Source: Flavobacteriaceae bacterium (GTDB lineage Bacteria; Bacteroidota; Bacteroidia; Flavobacteriales; Flavobacteriaceae). Taken from it: a stretch of 60,430 nt of DNA. Position 1 is the first letter of the stretch. Each line of letters begins with the position of its first letter. Below the pieces are notes generated by a model, which was given only the letters and a program-made list of their open reading frames with translations, searched no databases and was not told where the DNA came from. The translations under genes and the position numbers were made by a program. Below are positions 35,247 through 43,957 of this stretch, piece after piece. The stretch covers positions 1 through 60,430 of the forward strand of contig JANTGS010000007.1 in the NCBI GenBank assembly GCA_024762795.1, given 5' to 3'.

Positions 35247-35606
35247 ATGTTTGATTTGATTAGAAAATATGTAGATAACCGGTTAAAACTGGTCAAAATT
35301 GAGTTGGTTAGTGTTTTGGCTAATGTAACTGCCGGTTTGGTAAGTTCGTTCATGATTTTGCTGATGATTACTTTCATCATTCTGATGCTGAGTCTTTCTC
35401 TGGCTTTCTGGATGGCTTCTGTTTTTGACAGTAATACAATAGGTTTTTTAATTGTAGGAGGTATTTATATTTTGACATTCATTATTTATTTGTCATTCAG
35501 TAAAGATTATATCGACACCAAAGTTAAAGATAAGATTGTAAGTCTTGCTTTTAAAAGTGATGAAGAACTCCAGGATGATGAATATGTCGATTTTGATGAT
35601 GAATAA
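35247..35606 (+). CDS. Phage holin-like (Holin-X type) membrane protein
   Basis: 119 residues. A short amphipathic N-terminus (MFDLIRKYVDNRLKLVKIEL) is followed by two TM hairpin segments (about 28-56 and 63-85) and an acidic tail (DDEYVDFDDE). The family name comes from phage holins, but this chromosomal group always travels with YtxH-like genes, so a lysis role is not implied. A membrane-stress role is inferred. 70 bp to the next gene. Confidence 0.8.
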   Translation: MFDLIRKYVDNRLKLVKIELVSVLANVTAGLVSSFMILLMITFIILMLSLSLAFWMASVFDSNTIGFLIVGGIYILTFIIYLSFSKDYIDTKVKDKIVSLAFKSDEELQDDEYVDFDDE

Positions 35607-35676
35607 CCTCAAGATCCTGTTTATACCTTAATTTTAATAAATACAGATACTTAAATTGTTTTAAATTAATTGTAAA

Positions 35677-36054
35677 GTGAGTGATAGTAAAATTTACGGA
35701 ATAAAAACTTTTGCTGATCTTAAGGCTGAGAAAGCTAAACTAAAATCGGAGATTTCAAATATTGAATTAGATTTTAAATCGAATCCTGTTTTAAAGATCA
35801 GCTCGGCAATTTTTGGAAAAGACAAACATGCCGACAGTGCTTTTAAGCGTCCATTATCATTTTTAACAAAAGATAATGACAGTGCATTAACAACAGGCTT
35901 AGTTCATACAACCGAAAATCTTTTAGGTACATTCCTGATTTCTAATAAGTTTACCCGTAAGTATTTTATTGGTTATACAATTGCTAAAGAAATGATTCCT
36001 TTTGCAATTAAAAAGTTTAATGAAGTATTTAAAGATAAAACCAAATATTATTAG
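35677..36054 (+). CDS. Conserved-looking hypothetical of the YtxH operon
   Basis: 125 residues from a GTG at 35677; no in-frame ATG is usable. It is soluble or peripherally membrane-bound, with a helical N-terminal half (LKAEKAKLKSEISNIELDF) and a hydrophobic patch (LLGTFLISNKFTRKYFIGYTIAKEMIPF) near 80-110. I do not recognise a family. Same strand and spacing as the YtxH and holin-like genes, and a terminator follows, so it is the third gene of that unit. Confidence 0.75.
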   Translation: MSDSKIYGIKTFADLKAEKAKLKSEISNIELDFKSNPVLKISSAIFGKDKHADSAFKRPLSFLTKDNDSALTTGLVHTTENLLGTFLISNKFTRKYFIGYTIAKEMIPFAIKKFNEVFKDKTKYY

Positions 36055-36093
36055 AAATCTATAAAATTTGTGGTTAAAACGTTAAAATTTCAT

Positions 36094-36124
36094 AAAAAAT
36101 GCTCCTTTTTGGAGTATTTTTTTT
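36094..36124 (+). terminator. Intrinsic terminator of the YtxH operon
   Basis: 10-bp stem with one G-U pair (36096-36105 with 36111-36120, loop ttttt), then a T run. Confidence 0.85.
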
Positions 36125-36147
36125 ACCTTATAGGGCGTAAAGATTGA

Positions 36148-37485
36148 ATGATGGCCCTGAAGAGATATTTGATATTGTTTTTTTTTATGTTTTTCGGAAC
36201 TTATACAATGAGTTCTCAGGATAAATTCTTTATTTCTACTGACAAACCTTCTTACACAGTTCCCTTTAAATTTATAAACAATATGATGGTAATTCCTATT
36301 GAAGTAAATGGTAAGGAATTGTCTTTTTTACTCGATACCGGAATAGAAAATTCTATTATTTTTAATTTTAAGTTTAAAGATTCCATCATTTTAAAGGATA
36401 CCGAAGAAATAATCTTGCACGGGCTGGGAGAAGGCGCTTCCTTAAATGCACTCCGGTCTAAAAACAATCTGATCAGAATAGGAAAGATCCTCAATCTTAA
36501 TCATATGATCTATGTGGTTCTGGATGAAAAATTCGACCTTTCTGCTAAAATGGGAATTGACATCAACGGAATTATTGGAGGGGATCTTTTTAAAGATTTT
36601 ATTGTTGATATAAACTATCAAAATAAGAAACTCACTTTCTACGATCCTGAAAAATACGTTTTAGAAACCTGTAAAAAATGCCAGACTTTTCCTTTGGAAT
36701 TTCACCGTAATAAACCTTATTTAAAAGCTGAAGTTGTTAATGATAACGGTAAACGATCAGAAGTAAACCTGTTGATCGATTCAGGCGGGGGAGATGCTTT
36801 ATGGCTTTTTGAGGGATCTGAAAAGAATATCAAAATAACAGGCAGGTCCTTTGATGATTTTCTGGGGCAGGGACTTAGTGGTGAAATCTATGGTAAACGC
36901 TCTATGATCGATAAGATGATTCTTGGAGACTTTGAATTTGATAATATTACAGCTTCCTATCCCGATTCAAGTTCAATTATGTTAAGAGGTATGAAAATTG
37001 ACCGGAATGGTACAATTGGAGCTGAAATTCTGAGGAGATTCCGTATGATTATTGATTATCCCAACAAACAGATTACACTGAAAAAGACCAGAAATTTTAA
37101 CGATCCGTTTTTATATAATAAAAGTGGTATAGAACTGGTTTATGGAGGAAAAATGCTGGTTAAGGAGGAGCAGTCCTTTATCGTTCCTAATAAAAATACA
37201 GCCAACAGCAGCCGTTCTTCCTATCCTGAAGTAATTTACACCTATGCTTTATCTTACAAACCCAGTTACAGAATATCATTTGTTCGTAAAGGTTCTCCTG
37301 CCGATCTGGCCGGACTTCAGGTTGATGATCTCGTAGTAGAAATCAATGGTAAATCTGTTTACGATAAAAGTCTTCAGCAGATCATATATGAACTCTCCGG
37401 ATTAAAAAGCAAAAAAATAAGATTACGTATCAAAAGAAATGACTTGCAACTGAAATTTAAATTTGAATTGAAAGATATCCTATAA
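36148..37485 (+). CDS. Exported retropepsin-like aspartyl protease with PDZ domain
   Basis: 445 residues with a signal peptide (about 1-23). Two aspartyl-protease half-domains are visible: FLLDTGIENS (D63-T-G) and LLIDSGGGDALW (D211-S-G). This gives an intramolecular pseudodimer rather than the single domain usual for bacterial retropepsins. A C-terminal PDZ domain (about 370-440) has GSPADLAGLQVDDLVVEING. Likely a periplasmic peptidase or a substrate-sensing protein. Only 23 bp separates it from the upstream terminator. Confidence 0.85.
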   Translation: MMALKRYLILFFFMFFGTYTMSSQDKFFISTDKPSYTVPFKFINNMMVIPIEVNGKELSFLLDTGIENSIIFNFKFKDSIILKDTEEIILHGLGEGASLNALRSKNNLIRIGKILNLNHMIYVVLDEKFDLSAKMGIDINGIIGGDLFKDFIVDINYQNKKLTFYDPEKYVLETCKKCQTFPLEFHRNKPYLKAEVVNDNGKRSEVNLLIDSGGGDALWLFEGSEKNIKITGRSFDDFLGQGLSGEIYGKRSMIDKMILGDFEFDNITASYPDSSSIMLRGMKIDRNGTIGAEILRRFRMIIDYPNKQITLKKTRNFNDPFLYNKSGIELVYGGKMLVKEEQSFIVPNKNTANSSRSSYPEVIYTYALSYKPSYRISFVRKGSPADLAGLQVDDLVVEINGKSVYDKSLQQIIYELSGLKSKKIRLRIKRNDLQLKFKFELKDIL

Positions 37486-37512
37486 AAAAAGCCCTTAGGA
37501 AGGGCTTTTTTT
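37484..37512. terminator. Bidirectional intrinsic terminator
   Basis: 13-bp perfect stem (37484-37496 with 37500-37512, 3-nt loop), A7-GCCCTT and its complement. It overlaps the stops of both convergent genes. Confidence 0.92.
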
Positions 37513-37964
37513 TAATTATTTTCCTGGATCATATTCTTTTTCTTCTCCAGAACATTGTCAGCTTCTTTGTCCAGTACCCGTCCTTTAACATGAAGGATCT
37601 TTGTTGGTTCAAAAGCATTTGATTTAACGGTAACAGTTTTTGAGAATGGTCCCACTCTGTTGGTGGCGTATTTAACTTTGATTTCTCCTGTTTCCCCGGG
37701 CAGGATAGGTTTATCCGGTTTGGTAGGTACTGTACATCCACAACTACCTTTTACACTGTAAACAATAAGCGGAGATTTTCCAACATTTTTAAACTTAAAT
37801 ACACGGTTGCCATCACTGTTCTTGGCGATATCACCATAGTTAATAATTTCGTGTTCAAATTCAAATACAGGGCCGGTAAAATCTTTTTTAATTTCTTCTT
37901 TGGTTTGGGCTTTAGTTGTAAAGGCCATTACGCCTAAGAACAAAAAGAATAGTATTTTCTTCAT
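37512..37964 (-). CDS. DUF1573 exported protein
   Basis: 150 residues with a signal peptide (1-19, ending TKAQ). A single Ig-like DUF1573 domain: FEFEHEIINYGDI, FKFKNVGKSPL and the family SCGCTVP motif (about 74-80), followed by LPGETGEIKVKY. The C-terminal ~20 residues are charged. The family is abundant in Bacteroidota envelopes with no defined role. An exact -7 box at 37984-37991 lies 19 bp before the start codon. Confidence 0.92.
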   Translation of the reverse strand: MKKILFFLFLGVMAFTTKAQTKEEIKKDFTGPVFEFEHEIINYGDIAKNSDGNRVFKFKNVGKSPLIVYSVKGSCGCTVPTKPDKPILPGETGEIKVKYATNRVGPFSKTVTVKSNAFEPTKILHVKGRVLDKEADNVLEKKKNMIQENN

Positions 37965-37983
37965 AATTTTAAAATTTATTGAA

Positions 37984-37991
37984 CAAAGTTA
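37984..37991 (-). promoter_or_regulatory. Putative -7 box of the DUF1573 gene
   Basis: The minus strand reads TAACTTTG, an exact TAnnTTTG match, giving a very short leader. Confidence 0.5.
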
Positions 37992-38046
37992 ATATTTTAA
38001 TCGAAAATACTAACTCATTTCATCCAAATATATTGCTTAAAAATTG

Positions 38047-38054
38047 TAATTTTG
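38047..38054 (+). promoter_or_regulatory. Putative -7 box of valS
   Basis: TAATTTTG (exact TAnnTTTG), 26 bp before the valS ATG. The -33 element is not clear. Confidence 0.5.
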
Positions 38055-38080
38055 CAATCGTTTTTACAATAATTTAACAT

Positions 38081-40720
38081 ATGAATATTCCTGCAAAATA
38101 CAATCCGCTTAAGGTTGAAGATAAATGGTATAATTACTGGATGGAAAAGGGTTACTTTTATTCTGAACCGGATGAAAGGCAACCTTATACAATTGTAATT
38201 CCACCTCCAAATGTTACAGGTGTTTTGCATATGGGACATATGTTAAACAATACGCTTCAGGATGTGCTTATCCGAAGGGCCAGAATGCAGGGGTTTAATG
38301 CCTGCTGGGTGCCGGGAACTGATCATGCCTCAATAGCTACAGAAGCAAAAGTAGTAGCAAAACTTAAAGAAGAAGCTGTTAAAAAAGAAGACCTGAACAG
38401 GGATGAATTTTTAGAGCATGCCTGGGACTGGACCTATAAGCACGGAGGGATTATTCTGGAGCAACTAAAAAAACTGGGAGCTTCCTGCGACTGGAAACGA
38501 ACCAAATTCACCATGGATGACGATATGTCGGAATCTGTAACCAAAGTTTTTGTCGATCTTTTTAATAAAGGATTGATTTACAGAGGATACAGAATGGTAA
38601 ACTGGGATCCTGAAGCAAAGACCACTGTTTCCGATGAAGAAGTGATCTATAAAGAAAAGAACGGTAAACTTTATTACCTCAGATATCCCATCGAAGGAGA
38701 AGAGGGTTTTGTTACTATCGCTACCACACGGCCTGAAACTATTTTAGGAGATACCGCTGTTTGTGTAAATCCCAACGATGAAAGATTTACCCATCTGAAA
38801 GGGAAAAAAGTAATTGTTCCTATAGTAAACAGAGTTATTCCTGTTATTGAAGATGAATATGTAGATGTGGAATTTGGTACCGGTTGTTTAAAAATCACAC
38901 CGGCCCATGATCCTAATGATAAGGAAATAGGAGAGAAGCACGATCTGGAAGTAATCGATATTTTTAACGATGATGCCACATTGAATTCTTACGGACTTCA
39001 TTACAAAGGGAAGGATCGTTTTGTAGTGCGAAAAGAGATCGTTAAAGAATTAGAAGAGCTTAAAAATCTTGTCAAAGAGGAAGATTATCAGAACAAGATC
39101 GGAACCTCCGAAAGAACTGGTGCGGTGATCGAACCCAAAGTATCGATTCAATGGTTCTTAAAGATGAAAGATCTGTCGGAGCCTGCACTGAAAGCTGTAA
39201 TGGAAGATGATGTAGAACTGGTTCCTGCAAAATTTAAAAATACCTATCGTCACTGGATGGAAAATGTACGCGACTGGAATATTTCCCGTCAGTTATGGTG
39301 GGGTCACCGGATTCCGGCTTTTTTCTATGGAAATGGTACCGATGATTATGTTGTGGCCGAGACAGCAGAAGAAGCATTGATTCTTGCCAATAAGAAGACC
39401 GGAAAAGAACTGAGTCTGGATGAACTTAAACAGGAAGAAGATGTGCTGGATACCTGGTTCTCTTCATGGTTATGGCCTATTTCTGTATTTGACGGAATAA
39501 GGCATCCGGAGAATAAAGAGATTGAATATTATTATCCTACACAAGACCTTGTTACTGCCCCCGAGATCTTATTTTTCTGGGTGGCAAGAATGATCATTGC
39601 AGGATATGAATATATGGGGGAAAAGCCTTTTTCAAAAGTTTACCTTACCGGAATTGTTAGGGATAAGCTGGGAAGAAAGATGTCAAAATCCCTCGGAAAT
39701 TCCCCTGATCCGATTGGATTGATGGAAAAATATGGTGCTGATGGGGTAAGAGTAGGGATGTTATTGACTTCCCCTGCTGGAAATGACCTGCCTTTCGATG
39801 AAGACCTGTGTGAACAGGGAAGAAATTTCTCTAATAAGATCTGGAATTCTTTCAGGCTGGTAAAAGGCTGGGAAGTTTCAGAGAACATAGAACAACCGGA
39901 ATCTGCCAAACAGGCTATAAAATGGTTTGATGCCAAATATGATAATGTTTTAGAAAGGTTGGAAAACTCATACAAAGGATATAGGATCTCTGAGGCTTTG
40001 ATGATCACTTATAAATTTATATGGGATGATTTCAGTTCCTGGTATCTGGAAATGGTAAAACCCGCTTATCAAAGTCCGATTGATGCAGTAACCTATAAAA
40101 AGACCATTGAAAATCTGGAAAAGATCCTAAAGATCTTACATCCTTTTATGCCTTTTATTTCTGAGGAGATCTGGCAACTGATCACCGACAGAAAAAAAGA
40201 GGAAGCCCTGATCGTTGCTCGGTGGCCTGAAATATCCGGTGCAAAGAATGATCTGGTTGCTCAGTTTGAATTTGCTTCAGAGGTGATCTCCGGTATCAGA
40301 AATATCAGAAAAGATAAAAATATTCCCAATAAGAATGCTATTGAAGTTTTTGTGCTGAACAATGAGATGAATTCTACAGATTTTGATGTGATCATTAAAA
40401 AGCTGGGAAATCTTGAGAAGCTTGAATATGTAACTGAAAAGCTTAGTGGAGCGATTTCTTTCCGGGTTAAATCCAATGAGTATTTTATCCCAATGGGGGA
40501 TAATGTCAATATAGAGGAGGAACTCGAAAAACTTGAAAGCGAACTTAATTACACCAAGGGATTCCTGAAATCAGTGGAGAAAAAGTTGAGCAATGAAAGA
40601 TTTGTAAACAACGCGCCGGAAAAGGTAATTGAAATTGAGCGTAAAAAAGAATCAGATGCCCTGGCAAAGATCAAAGTACTTGAAGAGAGTATAAAAAACC
40701 TGAAAAAGGGTGAAAATTAA
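38081..40720 (+). CDS. valS: Valyl-tRNA synthetase
   Basis: 879 residues, complete class Ia enzyme. The HIGH motif is HMGH (50-53) within [18 protein letters not shown]1 editing domain contains [17 protein letters not shown] and the TPAHDPND block. KMSKS is at 533-537. The anticodon-binding region is followed by a C-terminal coiled coil (about 810-879) typical of ValS. It charges tRNA-Val and edits Thr-tRNA-Val. Monocistronic, convergent with the YceI gene. Confidence 0.98.
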   Translation: MNIPAKYNPLKVEDKWYNYWMEKGYFYSEPDERQPYTIVIPPPNVTGVLHMGHMLNNTLQDVLIRRARMQGFNACWVPGTDHASIATEAKVVAKLKEEAVKKEDLNRDEFLEHAWDWTYKHGGIILEQLKKLGASCDWKRTKFTMDDDMSESVTKVFVDLFNKGLIYRGYRMVNWDPEAKTTVSDEEVIYKEKNGKLYYLRYPIEGEEGFVTIATTRPETILGDTAVCVNPNDERFTHLKGKKVIVPIVNRVIPVIEDEYVDVEFGTGCLKITPAHDPNDKEIGEKHDLEVIDIFNDDATLNSYGLHYKGKDRFVVRKEIVKELEELKNLVKEEDYQNKIGTSERTGAVIEPKVSIQWFLKMKDLSEPALKAVMEDDVELVPAKFKNTYRHWMENVRDWNISRQLWWGHRIPAFFYGNGTDDYVVAETAEEALILANKKTGKELSLDELKQEEDVLDTWFSSWLWPISVFDGIRHPENKEIEYYYPTQDLVTAPEILFFWVARMIIAGYEYMGEKPFSKVYLTGIVRDKLGRKMSKSLGNSPDPIGLMEKYGADGVRVGMLLTSPAGNDLPFDEDLCEQGRNFSNKIWNSFRLVKGWEVSENIEQPESAKQAIKWFDAKYDNVLERLENSYKGYRISEALMITYKFIWDDFSSWYLEMVKPAYQSPIDAVTYKKTIENLEKILKILHPFMPFISEEIWQLITDRKKEEALIVARWPEISGAKNDLVAQFEFASEVISGIRNIRKDKNIPNKNAIEVFVLNNEMNSTDFDVIIKKLGNLEKLEYVTEKLSGAISFRVKSNEYFIPMGDNVNIEEELEKLESELNYTKGFLKSVEKKLSNERFVNNAPEKVIEIERKKESDALAKIKVLEESIKNLKKGEN

Positions 40721-40745
40721 ATAAATGTATAATTCAGTATAGCAT

Positions 40746-41366
40746 TTACTTTTTAGTGACCTTTACATCTACATCAATGCCTACTTCACTCCAGGTCTTG
40801 CTGATACCATCTTTTGATTTGTGTTTTTCAGAACAAACATCATTTAAGGCTTTAACAGCTGCCTGTGCCTGCCAGTTGTTCAGATCAATAGAAGTGTTGA
40901 TATGAATATCATTTCCGGAGAGAATATAGGTTACCGGAACTTCTTTTTCAAATCCGTTTAAGGACAGTGTTGAGATCCCTTTATTATTCTCATTTAATGT
41001 GATCCTACCCTCAATTGAGATTGTATTTTTCATATTACCAAACAGGAAGTTAACCAGTTTGTAATCGCGGATAGAATCTTTACTGAAAATGCTTGCCACG
41101 GGGATCTTAAATTTTAGATCGTTAATCACTTTTACAGGACTGTCAGCAGTTTTGGCATTAAGGATCTCAACTTCCTTAAAAGTTCCTTTTACGGGAATCT
41201 TTTCGGTAGTTTTATACCCTGTCCAGTTTATTATTACATCCTTATCCAGAACTGTATACATGGTTTGGGTAGCAGCTTCTTTTTTTTCGACTTTTTTCTC
41301 ATCTTTTTTACAGGAATAGGTAAAAATTAAAAGTGTAAAAAATAAAAATAAGATTGATCTTTTCAT
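40746..41366 (-). CDS. YceI-family lipoprotein
   Basis: 206 residues. Lipobox LIFTYSC (C19) followed by a Lys/Glu-rich linker. The lipocalin-like YceI barrel follows: VINWTGYKTTEKIPVKGTFKEV, then strands through SIEGRITL and the closing WSEVGIDVDVKV. YceI proteins bind isoprenoid or amphiphilic ligands in the envelope. It lies 10 bp after the acyl-CoA-binding protein gene and is the last gene of the rsfS-ftsH-cdsA series. Confidence 0.85.
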   Translation of the reverse strand: MKRSILFLFFTLLIFTYSCKKDEKKVEKKEAATQTMYTVLDKDVIINWTGYKTTEKIPVKGTFKEVEILNAKTADSPVKVINDLKFKIPVASIFSKDSIRDYKLVNFLFGNMKNTISIEGRITLNENNKGISTLSLNGFEKEVPVTYILSGNDIHINTSIDLNNWQAQAAVKALNDVCSEKHKSKDGISKTWSEVGIDVDVKVTKK

Positions 41367-41376
41367 AATAGTAGTT

Positions 41377-41652
41377 TTATTTGATTTTTATATGGTTGTA
41401 TTTTTCCACTAGTTCGATATACTTTTCTTTAGCTTCTTCCGGACTGAGCTGACTCACCTGAAACCATGCATTTAATTTAAATGCGTTTTTCAATTCGTTA
41501 TCCCCGGATGGATTGTAAAAAGGAGTATCGATAGTAGCTTGCTTGTAATATGCATAGAACTGAAGCATTACATCCGGTGGCAATTTTTGTGTCATCGAAG
41601 AGGCTACTTCGTAAGCTTTCTGAAATCTTTTGTTTATATTTTTTTTCTCCAT
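41377..41652 (-). CDS. Acyl-CoA-binding protein
   Basis: 91 residues, one ACBP four-helix domain: FQKAYEVASSM, LQFYAYYKQAT (the conserved YxxYKQAT acyl-CoA contact), then KLNAWFQVSQLSPEEAKEKYI. It buffers long-chain acyl-CoA in the cytoplasm. It lies 5 bp after phosphatidylserine decarboxylase, which suits a phospholipid-synthesis operon. In bacteria ACBP is uncommon outside groups such as Bacteroidota. Confidence 0.93.
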   Translation of the reverse strand: MEKKNINKRFQKAYEVASSMTQKLPPDVMLQFYAYYKQATIDTPFYNPSGDNELKNAFKLNAWFQVSQLSPEEAKEKYIELVEKYNHIKIK

Positions 41653-41657
41653 TAGTA

Positions 41658-42308
41658 TTACAGAGACGCAATTATAGTTTTTCCGCCAACGGTTTTTTCA
41701 TCAAGTTTTACATGAACTTTCATGTCTAAAGGTAAATAGAGATCAATTCGTGAACCAAATTTGATAAAACCTGCATCCGTTCCCTGTTGAACCTTTTGGC
41801 CAACCTTGGCATAATTAACGATCCTTCGGGCTACAGCACCGGCTACTTGCCGGTACAAAACCTTTCCAAGTTTGTCATTCTCCAGAACAATACTTGTCCG
41901 TTCGTTCTCTTCTGAGGATTTAGGGTGCCATGCTACGAGATATTTACCGGGATGGTATTTACTGTAGATCACTTTTCCGCCCAGCGGATAACGGGTAACG
42001 TGAACATTGAGTGGCGACATAAAAATAGAGATCTGCCTGCGCTTGTCTTTAAAGAATTCTTTTTCAACAACTTCTTCAACAACCACAACTTTGCCGTCAG
42101 CAGGTGCAATGATACCTTCTTCCTGAAGATTTGTAACTCTTTTTGGATTTCTAAAAAAATACAGGATTAAAAGATACAAGATCAGGAATACGATCATGAC
42201 AAATTTTTCAACCCAGAAATTATCTATAAATTTCTCAGCTAACAGTATAATAACCACCAAAATAAGGGAGGAAACTACAATAATTTTATGTCCTTCTTTA
42301 TGAAACAT
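41658..42308 (-). CDS. Phosphatidylserine decarboxylase family protein
   Basis: 216 residues, short-form PSD. Two N-terminal TMs (about 8-24, 33-50) are followed by IIAPADGKVVVVEE, IFMSPLNVHVTRYP (conserved His) and the self-cleavage site FGSR (about 186-189) that gives the pyruvoyl alpha chain. It forms phosphatidylethanolamine at the inner membrane. It lies directly after cdsA (22 bp), so two consecutive steps of the pathway are co-transcribed. Confidence 0.93.
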   Translation of the reverse strand: MFHKEGHKIIVVSSLILVVIILLAEKFIDNFWVEKFVMIVFLILYLLILYFFRNPKRVTNLQEEGIIAPADGKVVVVEEVVEKEFFKDKRRQISIFMSPLNVHVTRYPLGGKVIYSKYHPGKYLVAWHPKSSEENERTSIVLENDKLGKVLYRQVAGAVARRIVNYAKVGQKVQQGTDAGFIKFGSRIDLYLPLDMKVHVKLDEKTVGGKTIIASL

Positions 42309-42330
42309 CTATAAAGTCTTTGTGAAACAA

Positions 42331-43149
42331 CTATAAAGTTAAGAATAAATAAACAAAAATAAAAGGCGAAACAAAGATAATACTATCCAGCCGATCTAAA
42401 AAACCTCCGTGCCCCGGAATAAAGTTACTACTGTCTTTTATTTTAGCCTGCCTTTTAAACATAGATTCGGTTAAATCTCCCAATACGCCAAATATTCCCA
42501 CGATACCTGCCATAACCATCCAGTGCTGTAAGGTCATACCAAAAAACTTTGAAAGGATGTATCCGGCTATAAAAGTAAATAAAAGCCCTCCGAAAAAACC
42601 TTCAACAGTCTTGTTGGGTGATACCCTTTCGATCAGTTTGTGTTTTCCGAAATTCTTTCCGATAAGAAAAGCAAAAACATCATTACTCCAGGTTAAGATA
42701 AATATACCGATTATAATGGTGTAATTGTAAACTTTATCATTATTCAGATAGGGAATAAGGATCAAAAGTGAAAATGGAATAATGATATAGATCAAACTTA
42801 AAAAGATTCTTCCCAAATATTGTATAGCAATTTTCCTTGAAGATACCAGAGCAGTTATAAAGGTAAAAAAAAGTACTGTTGTAAAAAAGGCTACGATGAT
42901 CTTTTGCAAAATATCTTCCTTCAGGTGTATCGAATTGGTATTGGAGATAATAGCAGAGGAGAAAGATGTAACGGCAAGAATATAAGGGTATATACTTTTT
43001 AGACCGATCATCTTTGAGAACTCATAAAGGCAGAGAATCATAAAAATAAAAAAAAGAATATAAAAGTATAGAGGACCGAAATAGGAAGATGCAATTACCA
43101 AAACGGCATAAAGCAGACCAAAAATTATACGTTTTACGAAATTATTCAT
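42331..43149 (-). CDS. cdsA: Phosphatidate cytidylyltransferase CdsA
   Basis: 272 residues, about eight TMs. The CDP-diglyceride synthetase signature near the C-terminus runs SMFKRQAKIKDSSNFIPGHGGFLDRLDS (about 225-252) with the Mg-binding Asp residues; VSPNKTVEGFFGG is the mid-protein motif. It makes CDP-diacylglycerol from phosphatidate and CTP, feeding PS/PE and other phospholipids. 2 bp after the LUD gene and 22 bp before psd. Confidence 0.96.
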   Translation of the reverse strand: MNNFVKRIIFGLLYAVLVIASSYFGPLYFYILFFIFMILCLYEFSKMIGLKSIYPYILAVTSFSSAIISNTNSIHLKEDILQKIIVAFFTTVLFFTFITALVSSRKIAIQYLGRIFLSLIYIIIPFSLLILIPYLNNDKVYNYTIIIGIFILTWSNDVFAFLIGKNFGKHKLIERVSPNKTVEGFFGGLLFTFIAGYILSKFFGMTLQHWMVMAGIVGIFGVLGDLTESMFKRQAKIKDSSNFIPGHGGFLDRLDSIIFVSPFIFVYLFLTL

Positions 43150-43151
43150 AA

Positions 43152-43760
43152 TTAAAGATCTTCTAAAAGTAGTAGATACAATGATTTTGCATTGGTATTT
43201 CCATAGCTCATAAAGTCGGAACCTTCTTTGCCGGGAGTGTAATTTTTAACAGAACTGACTATGGTTGGTGAATTTGATTCTGCTCTTGCTCTTACGGTCA
43301 TTACTCCTTCACGTATAGATCTTACGAGTTGACTTGTTTTACCAAAAACAATAAAATCTGTCGGAAGATCTTTAAGTTTCTTTCCTTTTAATTGTTTAGA
43401 AGAGAACATAATGCTGCCATCATCAGCAGTTAATGCCTCGCAAACTGTAAAAAACGGAAGGTTGTGAACAATTTGCTGGGTTTTGGCACTTTTTATTTTG
43501 GTAAGGAACTTATTTAAATCATCATCAAAACATACTATATTGTTCCATTTGTTTTCTTGAAGGATCTGTAAAAGATTTTGTTCAAGTTCTTTTGTGTTTG
43601 AGCAATAAAGGAATTTACCCCCTTTGGAAATGAAGTTTTTAACAAAAAGTTCATCCAAAGGCAGAGTATCCGTATCATTTGAATCAACCGGAGACTCTTT
43701 TTCTTCTTCAGATTCTTTTAGAGATGCTATATTCTGGATTAATTTCTTAAAAAAATTCAT
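43152..43760 (-). CDS. LUD-domain (LutC/YkgG-like) protein
   Basis: 202 residues. An acidic, low-complexity N-terminus (about 12-35) precedes the LUD domain: VCEALTADDGSIMFSSKQ, PTDFIVFGKTSQLV and GPS-like C-terminal strands. Family members belong to lactate-utilisation LutABC, but no lutA/lutB partner adjoins here. The fixed position between ftsH and cdsA in flavobacteria suggests another role. 2 bp before cdsA and 197 bp after ftsH. Confidence 0.85.
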   Translation of the reverse strand: MNFFKKLIQNIASLKESEEEKESPVDSNDTDTLPLDELFVKNFISKGGKFLYCSNTKELEQNLLQILQENKWNNIVCFDDDLNKFLTKIKSAKTQQIVHNLPFFTVCEALTADDGSIMFSSKQLKGKKLKDLPTDFIVFGKTSQLVRSIREGVMTVRARAESNSPTIVSSVKNYTPGKEGSDFMSYGNTNAKSLYLLLLEDL

Positions 43761-43791
43761 TGATCAAATTAATTACCAAATGTACAAAAAC

Positions 43792-43895
43792 TAATTAGTG
43801 TTTGTTTATAAAGTGTTTGATTTTTTAAAGATAAGGATTTTGTTGGATTTTTATTTTTAATATTTCAGCAAAAAATCGTGCATTAAGAAAATAAA
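43792..43895 (+). repeat. Dispersed imperfect repeat, copy B
   Basis: Second copy of the repeat at 34581-34690, same orientation, between the LUD and ftsH genes. It is more AT-rich than copy A. It interrupts an otherwise tight operon with a 197-bp gap. Confidence 0.5.
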
Positions 43896-43957
43896 AAAAT
43901 AAGAAAATACGCAAAAAGAGGATCTGTCTATTTGATAACTTAATAGACAAATCTTTA

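Noticed and set aside
35247-35606. Prophage holin, sign of a phage
   Set aside because: No other phage gene is nearby. The family is common beside YtxH genes in bacterial chromosomes.
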